Assembly: GCA_000717735.1 (NCBI GenBank)
Contig: JOBE01000064.1
Span: 1 to 36,321 of the forward strand
Reading direction: 5' to 3'
Origin: Streptomyces griseoluteus
Lineage (GTDB): Bacteria > Actinomycetota > Actinomycetes > Streptomycetales > Streptomycetaceae
DNA length: 36,321 bases
Shown: piece after piece, positions 31,050 through 36,321 of the stretch
Position numbering within the stretch: the first letter of the stretch is position 1
Layout of the letters: the number at the start of each line of letters is the position of its first letter
Notes under the pieces: generated by a model
The model's input: the letters and a program-made list of their open reading frames with translations, nothing else
Database searches by the model: none
Told to the model about the DNA's origin: nothing
Translations under genes and position numbers: made by a program

Positions 31050-32722
31050 GCCATGCCTCCGTCGTGCGGGTGCGGGATCTGGTGCGGAACACGGGGCCCG
31101 TCGGCGCCGTCGGACGCGGTGGCCGCCGCGCTCGCCTCACGCTCGGCGACGACGTCCCGTACGGCTTCGAGCACGCCCCGGTAGCCGGAGCAGCGGCACA
31201 GGTTGCCGGCGAGCGCCTGGCGGGTCTCGAGTTCGGTGGGCGCGTGGTTGCCCTCGAGGAGGTCGTGCACGGTCATGCACATGCCGGGGATGCAGAAGCC
31301 GCACTGGACGGTGCCGCACTTGGCCATGGCCCGCTGCACGTCCGAGGGTTCCCCGTCGGTGGCGAGGCCCTCGACCGTCCGCACCTCGCTCTCGGCGGCG
31401 GTGGCCGCGGGAACCAGGCAGGAGGCCACGAGCCGGCCGTCGACCTGCACGTTGCACGCGCCGCACTCGCCCTGCGAGCAGCCGTCCTTGGCGCCGGCGA
31501 GGCCGAGGCGCTCACGCAGGACGTAGAGCAGGGACTCGCCGATCCAGGACCCGGTGACGGGCCGGTCCACGCCGTTGACCCGGAGGGCGTACGAGGTGTG
31601 GGGGTGCTCGTCGCTGTCGGTGGAGGCGTGCACGTTCGCGCTGGGCGCGAGGTCGGGATCCGGTGTGAGGCCGGTCGAGGGGTCGGCCGTGGGTTCGGGC
31701 GCGAGGTCGACGCCGGGTTCCGGGGTGTGACCGGGTGCGGAGTCGGACCTGGGGCCGGGTACGAGGTCGGGAGCGCGGTCCGGTACGAGGCCGGGCCCCT
31801 GCTCCGCCGCCTGCTCGGGGGCGTGTCCGGGCGCCACGGCGGTCGCTCCGGCCGCGGCCGGCTCGTCCTCCGGGCCGTCGGCCGGCGTCCCGTCCGGGGC
31901 GGCTTCCACGGAGGTGGCGGCCGGTTCGTCGTCGGCCCCCGTCTCTCCGTCCCGCTCGCCCTCCGCGAGCACCCACGGAGCGGGTGCGCCGCCCGGCAGG
32001 GTCGCCGGGGCCCCGGCGTAGGGCCTGACGGCCGACGCGGCGAACTCGTCCGCCGCATGAGCCGACTCCTGAGCCGACTCCTGAACCGACACCTGACCAG
32101 GCTCCAGACCCGGCTCCTGACCCGGACCGCCCGGCTCGAAGGCGTCCGTCGCCTCCGGCGCCTCCGCCGTGTCCGGCAGTGCCGGGATCTGCCACTGGCC
32201 CGTGGCACCGGGTCCTGCGGGCGCCGCCGGCTCCGTGAACCGCCACTCGGCCGTCGCGTGCGGGTCCTGCTCGACGTACCCCAGGTGCTCGACGTGCTCG
32301 ACGTACCCGCTCTGACCGGACTGCCCCGGCCGTCCGAAGGCCTCGGGCCGCTCCGTGTACTCGGGGTACTCGGGGTACTCGGGGTACTCGGGTCCCGCGT
32401 ACTCGGCGTACCCGGCACCGGCCCCGGCCCCGGCCCCGCCCCCGGCACCGGCACCGTCGAAGTACTGCGCCTGCTCCGCCTGCGTCGGCACGTGCACCGT
32501 CCACGTGCCCGTCGCCGCCGGGTCCGTCCCCGGGTTGAGCGGCTGGAGCGGCGTGATCATGGGCGGTACGTAGCCGTGGCCTGGCGCCTCCAGGGGGACG
32601 CCGTCCAGCATGAAGTCGGGCGGCAGCTGGACGAACGCGGTCGCGTCCCCGTCGTACCCCTCGCTCTGCGGGATCGGCTCCCAGCCGCCGGAGTCCTGGT
32701 GCTGCTGGTCGTTGCTGCTCAC
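31046..32722 (-). CDS. 2Fe-2S subunit of XDH-type enzyme with 377-residue low-complexity N-terminus
   Basis: 558 residues. The last 180 are a normal xanthine-dehydrogenase iron-sulfur subunit: plant-type ferredoxin cluster ligands C415, C420, C423 and C435 (GCSQGECGACNV...ASC) and the second cluster C474, C477, C509, C511 (CGFC...CRC). Such subunits are usually 150-180 residues long. Here residues 1-377 are a Pro/Ala/Gly/Glu-rich, probably disordered extension with EYPEYPEYPEY and GAGAGGGAGAGAGAG runs. GTG 32722 overlaps the FAD-subunit stop by 4 nt (GTGA), and the N-terminus MSSNDQQHQDSGGWEPIPQS looks like a genuine start, so the extension is not a mis-chosen start. It transfers electrons from the Mo site to FAD. 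Confidence 0.88.
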   Translation of the reverse strand: MSSNDQQHQDSGGWEPIPQSEGYDGDATAFVQLPPDFMLDGVPLEAPGHGYVPPMITPLQPLNPGTDPAATGTWTVHVPTQAEQAQYFDGAGAGGGAGAGAGAGYAEYAGPEYPEYPEYPEYTERPEAFGRPGQSGQSGYVEHVEHLGYVEQDPHATAEWRFTEPAAPAGPGATGQWQIPALPDTAEAPEATDAFEPGGPGQEPGLEPGQVSVQESAQESAHAADEFAASAVRPYAGAPATLPGGAPAPWVLAEGERDGETGADDEPAATSVEAAPDGTPADGPEDEPAAAGATAVAPGHAPEQAAEQGPGLVPDRAPDLVPGPRSDSAPGHTPEPGVDLAPEPTADPSTGLTPDPDLAPSANVHASTDSDEHPHTSYALRVNGVDRPVTGSWIGESLLYVLRERLGLAGAKDGCSQGECGACNVQVDGRLVASCLVPAATAAESEVRTVEGLATDGEPSDVQRAMAKCGTVQCGFCIPGMCMTVHDLLEGNHAPTELETRQALAGNLCRCSGYRGVLEAVRDVVAEREASAAATASDGADGPRVPHQIPHPHDGGMA

Positions 32723-33594
32723 GAGAGTGCCCTCCCCAGTGCCCGTCGGGCGAGTGCGGCGACGGTGCGCCGCAGGTGCAGTACGGCAGGCGGCAACTGT
32801 TCGTCGCCCGGCGGGTCGGGGATGCAGGCGGCGGCGACGTACTCGCCGAACGCCGTGAGCGCCTCGGGCGCGAGCCCCCGGTCGTTGTCCCAGTCCACGA
32901 GCGAGGCGATCCAGCGCTCGGCCTCCAGCGGGCGCAGCGGCATCGGGGCGACGGCGCCGACCGCGCAGCGCACGCCGCGCCGTGCCGGGTCGAGGACGAC
33001 GGCGACGGAGGCGGTGGCGCGGGCCGGGCCGGTGCGGCCGGTGGCCTTGACGAAGACCTGGGGGGCGTGGAGCAGCGGGACGCGGACGAAGGCGACCAGC
33101 TCGCCGGGGGCCAGCAGGTCGCGGCCGGCGAGCAGGTGGGAGACGGGGATCTCGCGGTTGCCGAGCGGCCCGAGGACGACCAGGTCGGCTTCGAGGGCGG
33201 CGAGGACGGGCAGCGAGTCGCCGCTGGGCGCGGCGGTGACGACGTTGCCGCCGAGGGTGCCCGCGTTGCGGATCTGGGGCGGTCCCGCGGCGCGGGAGGC
33301 GGCGGCGAGGGCGGGGATGAGGGCGGCGAAGTCGGGGCGGCCCATCCGGGCGTGGGTGAGGCCCGCGCCGAGGAGGGCGTGTCCGTCCTGGTACTGCCAG
33401 CCGCGGATCTCGTTGATGCGGCTCAGGCCGACGAGTCCGGCGGGGCGGAGCTGGCCTTTGTTGACGGCGGCCATCAGGTCGGTGCCACCGGCGACGGGAA
33501 CGGCGGCCGGCATGGCCGTGAGCGCCGCCACGGCCTCGTCGAGCGAGGCGGGCAGCGTCACGGACTGCGCCGTCTGTGGTGCGTGCGTGGTCAA
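32719..33594 (-). CDS. FAD-binding subunit of XDH-type molybdoenzyme
   Basis: 291 residues with the CO-dehydrogenase/xanthine-dehydrogenase flavoprotein fold: AVPVAGGTDLMAAVNKGQLR near residue 30 (FAD pyrophosphate loop), RNAGTLGGNVVTAAPSGDSL near 110, and the CO_deh_flav_C part after VFVKATGRTGPARATA. It passes electrons from the Fe-S clusters to NAD or another acceptor. TTG 33594 is chosen because the sequence after it (TTHAPQ) looks like a normal start and GGAAGGGG lies about 7 nt upstream; the frame continues upstream into non-coding-like sequence. First gene of the three-gene operon, whose promoter must lie in the 225-bp gap to 33819. Confidence 0.9.
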   Translation of the reverse strand: MTTHAPQTAQSVTLPASLDEAVAALTAMPAAVPVAGGTDLMAAVNKGQLRPAGLVGLSRINEIRGWQYQDGHALLGAGLTHARMGRPDFAALIPALAAASRAAGPPQIRNAGTLGGNVVTAAPSGDSLPVLAALEADLVVLGPLGNREIPVSHLLAGRDLLAPGELVAFVRVPLLHAPQVFVKATGRTGPARATASVAVVLDPARRGVRCAVGAVAPMPLRPLEAERWIASLVDWDNDRGLAPEALTAFGEYVAAACIPDPPGDEQLPPAVLHLRRTVAALARRALGRALS

Positions 33595-33819
33595 CCCGCT
33601 GCCCCTTCCCGGTGTCCCGGTGGTCCCCGAATGTGCCCGGCGGTCGCGCCTGCGTGTGGGCGTACGGTACGTGCTCACAGGCCGGACGTGGCAACTCTGG
33701 CACATCTTCCGAGCGGTCCGGCGCGAGGGTCCGCGAAGGACTGTTCCGTCCGGGACGCCCCGCAGAACGACGGTAACTTCCGTTTCGCCGCTCTTGGGTG
33801 AAGGGGGACGTCGGGTCCC

Positions 33820-35484
33820 TCACACGATCGGGGGCGTGCCTTCCAGGGGGCGGCCCAGGCTGCGTTCAAGGCCTTCCGGGGCCGGGCGCTGCTGCCGGGG
33901 GTGGGGTCCCGCGGGTGGCCGGTAGTCGACGCCGAGGGCGTCGAGCCGCCGGTAGTGGGTGTGCATGCGGCGCTCGAAGCCGGAGTAGTCGCGCGCCTCC
34001 GGCGCGGGCAGCGCGGACCAGGCGACCTCGGCGAAGGCGGCGAGGCGCGGGAAGACCTGGTAGTCGATCCGTGAGCGGTTCTCCATGACCTCGGTCCAGA
34101 CGTTGGCCTGGGTTCCCAGGACGTGGGCGGCGGCCTCCGGCGAGAGCCCCGGCGGGACGGGCTCGAAGCGGTAGACGTCCTCCAGGGTGCGTACGTACCC
34201 GATGGGCATCGGCTCCTCGTCGCCCGGCGCCTGACGGTGGTCCAGGTAGACCTGCTGCTCGGGGCACATGACGACGTCGTGGCCGGCCTCGGCGGCGGCG
34301 ACGCCGCCCGCGTACCCCCGCCAGGACGACACGGCCGCGCCCTCGGCGAGGCCGCCCTCCAGGATCTCGTCCCAGCCGATGAGGCGCCGTCCCCGGGCGG
34401 CGAGCCAGCGGTCGAAGTGGCGGATGAACCAGGACTGGAGGCCGTCCTCGTCCCCCACTCCCAGCTCCTCGATGCGGGCCTGTGCGGCCGGGGAGGCCTT
34501 CCACTGGTCCTTGGGGCACTCGTCGCCGCCGACGTGGACGAAGGGGGACGGGAAGAGGTCGAGGACCTCCTCGAAGACGCCCTCGTAGAAGCGCAGGACG
34601 GCTTCGGTGGGGGCGAGGACGTTGGGGTTGACGCCCCAGGTGTCCCAGACGGTGAGGGCGGTCGTGTCGACGACGTCGGTGTTGCCGAGTTCGGGGTACG
34701 CGGCGATGGCGGCCTGCGAGTGGCCGGGGAGGTCGATCTCGGGGACGACGGTGACGTGCCGCTCGGCGGCGTAGGCGACGATCTCGCGGATGTCGTCCTG
34801 GGTGTAGAACCCGCCGTGCGGGGTCTCGTCCCAGAGCGGCGACGCCCGGTGGCCCCGCTTGCTGCGGGCCCGCCAGGAACCGACCTCGGTGAGCCTGGGG
34901 TGGCGCCTGATCTCGATGCGCCAGCCCTGGTCGTCGGTGAGGTGGAGGTGGAGGACGTTGAGCTTGTGGGCGGCGATGAGGTCCACGTACCGCAGGACGT
35001 CGTCCTTCGGCAGGAAGTGCCGGGAGACGTCGAGGAGGAGGCCGCGCCAGCCGAAGCGGGGGGCGTCCTCGATCGTCCGCGCCGTCACCACCGCGGGCGG
35101 CTCCTTCTTCGCCGGCGCCTTGCGGAAGGCGTCGGGGCCGAGGAGCTGCCGCAGGGTCTGGGCGCCCCAGAAGACCCCGGCCGGGCCGCCGCCGGTGATC
35201 TCGGCGACCTGGTTCGTCAGCACGTCGAGCCGGTACGCCTCGGGGGCGAGGGTGTCGTCGAGGCGCAGCCGGATGCTGTGGGTGGCGTTCTCGTCGGCCG
35301 TGTCCCGCAGCGGGAGCCCGAAGGCTGCGCCGAGCGTGGTGCGCAGCCAGCGGGCGGTGGTCTCGGTGCCGGGGGCGGCGTCCAGGGTCGTCCGCCGGTC
35401 GAGGAGGAAGGCGCGGCGGTTCGGCCCTTCGACCCGCGAGGGCGCCGGGATCAGGTCGTCGTCCTTGGTCCGGGTCCGGGTCAT
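33820..35484 (-). CDS. Beta-N-acetylhexosaminidase, GH20, cytoplasmic
   Basis: 554 residues: a GH20b N-terminal domain (about 1-135) and the GH20 catalytic barrel starting FGWRGLLLDVSRHFLPKDDV. The catalytic pair D321-E322 lies in FVHVGGDECPKD; other family blocks are LHLHLTDDQGWRIEI, VVPEIDLPGHSQA and GTQANVWTE. It releases GlcNAc from the non-reducing end of chitobiose or similar sugars by substrate-assisted catalysis. There is no signal peptide, so it works in the cytoplasm on imported disaccharide, which fits its operon: ATG 35484 begins 4 nt after the stop of the sugar ABC permease, with AAGGA inside that gene. Likely part of chitin-derived sugar use; the operon's operator would be upstream, outside the window. 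Confidence 0.95.
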   Translation of the reverse strand: MTRTRTKDDDLIPAPSRVEGPNRRAFLLDRRTTLDAAPGTETTARWLRTTLGAAFGLPLRDTADENATHSIRLRLDDTLAPEAYRLDVLTNQVAEITGGGPAGVFWGAQTLRQLLGPDAFRKAPAKKEPPAVVTARTIEDAPRFGWRGLLLDVSRHFLPKDDVLRYVDLIAAHKLNVLHLHLTDDQGWRIEIRRHPRLTEVGSWRARSKRGHRASPLWDETPHGGFYTQDDIREIVAYAAERHVTVVPEIDLPGHSQAAIAAYPELGNTDVVDTTALTVWDTWGVNPNVLAPTEAVLRFYEGVFEEVLDLFPSPFVHVGGDECPKDQWKASPAAQARIEELGVGDEDGLQSWFIRHFDRWLAARGRRLIGWDEILEGGLAEGAAVSSWRGYAGGVAAAEAGHDVVMCPEQQVYLDHRQAPGDEEPMPIGYVRTLEDVYRFEPVPPGLSPEAAAHVLGTQANVWTEVMENRSRIDYQVFPRLAAFAEVAWSALPAPEARDYSGFERRMHTHYRRLDALGVDYRPPAGPHPRQQRPAPEGLERSLGRPLEGTPPIV

Positions 35485-35488
35485 CGTG

Positions 35489-36321
35489 TCAGTCCTTCAC
35501 CGCCCCGCCGAGCCCCGAGACCAGGCGGCGCTGTACGAGTACGAAGAAGACGAGCACCGGGACCGTCATCACGGTCGAGCCGGCCATGATGCCTCCCCAG
35601 TCGTTCTCGTCGGGCTTGAAGAAGACGAGCAGCGCCATCGGGAGGGTCGACTGCGAGGTGTCGCTGATGAGGAAGGACTTCGCGAAGAGGAAGTCGTTCC
35701 AGGTCGAGATGAACGAGAAGACACTCGTCGCGACGAGGCCGGGGAAGACCAGCGGGAAGAGGATCTGCCACAGGAACCGGCTGCGGCTCGCGCCGTCGAT
35801 CCGGGCCTGTTCCTCCAGGGCTTCCGGGACCGCCTTGACGAAGCCGCGCAGCATCCAGATCGCGAAGGGCAGCGAGAAGGCGATGTGCGGCAGGATCAGC
35901 GAGCCGAGGGTGTTGAGCTGGCCGGCGTCCCGCATGAGGAAGAACAGCGGGATGGTGAGGGCCTCGACCGGCACCATCTGGGCGACCAGGAACATGATCA
36001 GGAGCGTCGTCCGGAACCGGAAGCGGAACCGGGTGACCGCCGTCGCCGCGAGGAAGGCGATGAGGGCGGAGGCGAGGACGACGGTGACGGCGACGGTCAG
36101 CGAGTTGAGGAAGTAGCGGCCGAAGTCCTGCTGTTCGAAGACGCGCCGGAACGAGTCGAGAGACGGGGACAGGGTCCACGGCCGCGGGTTCGTGGACTGG
36201 ATCTCGCCCGCCGGCTTGAGGGCCGAGAGGACCATCCAGTAGAGCGGGAAGGCGACGGCGGCGGCGACGAGGAGGGTGACGGCCTCGGCGGCGAGGCGCC
36301 CGGGGCGCCGGGGGCGGAGGG
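35489..36321 (-). CDS. Carbohydrate ABC transporter permease, MalG type (5' end beyond window)
   Basis: At least 277 codons, open through the right edge; an internal ATG at 36235 is not the start because the frame before it encodes the first membrane helix (AVTLLVAAAVAFPLYWMVLS). The protein has the six-helix binding-protein-dependent permease layout and the EAA-type loop EEQARIDGASRSRFLWQILF that contacts the ATPase. It matches CUT1 inner-membrane permeases of the MalG/DasC type. With the coupled GH20 hexosaminidase, the substrate is probably a GlcNAc-containing oligosaccharide. Partner permease and binding-protein genes are expected just right of the window. No ATPase gene is needed locally, as the shared MsiK often serves such systems in Streptomyces. 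Confidence 0.93.
   Translation of the reverse strand, partial: LRPRRPGRLAAEAVTLLVAAAVAFPLYWMVLSALKPAGEIQSTNPRPWTLSPSLDSFRRVFEQQDFGRYFLNSLTVAVTVVLASALIAFLAATAVTRFRFRFRTTLLIMFLVAQMVPVEALTIPLFFLMRDAGQLNTLGSLILPHIAFSLPFAIWMLRGFVKAVPEALEEQARIDGASRSRFLWQILFPLVFPGLVATSVFSFISTWNDFLFAKSFLISDTSQSTLPMALLVFFKPDENDWGGIMAGSTVMTVPVLVFFVLVQRRLVSGLGGAVKD

Noticed and set aside
30647..33925. A 1092-residue plus-strand open frame across the molybdoenzyme genes
   Set aside because: It is antisense to three well-supported coupled genes, has Arg/Gly/Ala-rich composition typical of a shadow frame in GC-rich DNA and shows no family motif.
33595..35500. A DasR or similar operator for the hexosaminidase
   Set aside because: No palindrome resembling ACTGGTCTAGACCAGT was seen; the gene is internal to an operon whose promoter is beyond the right edge.

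Overview
The window is high-GC actinobacterial DNA, almost certainly from a Streptomyces chromosome. Codon third positions are strongly G/C biased. It carries a sporulation-specific SsgA-like protein, DUF2510-type and RDD-type sequence signatures, a type VII secretion mycosin, Hanks-type kinases with beta-propeller sensor domains, and exactly one in-frame TTA (bldA) codon that I could find. The ssgG - oxidoreductase - TPR - hpd - Lrp order matches what I remember of the S. coelicolor SCO2924-SCO2928 region, and the hexosaminidase/ABC genes at the right edge recall SCO2943 onward; these locus tags are from memory and not checked. Bases 1-58 are not genomic: they are an Illumina Nextera read-2/P7 adapter with index CTAGTACG, so the contig really begins at base 59.

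Left part (59-11434), mostly conserved housekeeping and development: the N-terminal half of an RDD membrane protein (-), ssgG (+), a GlcD-type FAD oxidase (-), a TPR protein (+), a repeat-rich convergent intergenic stretch, hpd for tyrosine catabolism (-) divergent from an Lrp/AsnC regulator (+), an ArsR-like regulator with a four-site dyad operator heading an operon with a 60-residue microprotein and an MFS exporter (+), a secreted Lon-domain peptidase (-), a frameshifted ArsR remnant, and an IclR regulator (-).

Middle part (11435-15922): a DEAH-box helicase (-) ended by a 17-bp perfect hairpin, a Phd/Doc-like toxin-antitoxin pair with a duplicated operator, an MFS transporter (-), a tRNA-Cys(GCA) with a clear promoter, and a possible 40-residue leaderless membrane peptide.

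Accessory island (15923-28606): two leftward type VII-secretion-like operons flank a rightward trio of kinase genes. The left operon encodes a small WXG100-like protein, a 779-residue protein with a TTA codon, and a lipoprotein. The right operon encodes a small helical WXG-like protein, a WXG/PPE-like protein with a Pro/Gly-rich tail, and a mycosin-type subtilase. The kinase trio is one pseudokinase and two catalytically intact Ser/Thr kinases, each with a twin-arginine-flanked membrane anchor and a PQQ-like propeller predicted outside the cell. No EccB/C/D/E secretion core is present, so these products would need a core encoded elsewhere, or this is a separate envelope system. This island is the most interesting part of the window.

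Right part (28725-36321): a leftward three-gene xanthine-dehydrogenase-type molybdoenzyme operon with 4-nt overlaps (FAD subunit, 2Fe-2S subunit with an unusual 377-residue low-complexity N-terminal extension, molybdopterin subunit lacking several hallmark residues), then a cytoplasmic GH20 beta-N-acetylhexosaminidase coupled to a sugar ABC permease that runs off the right end.
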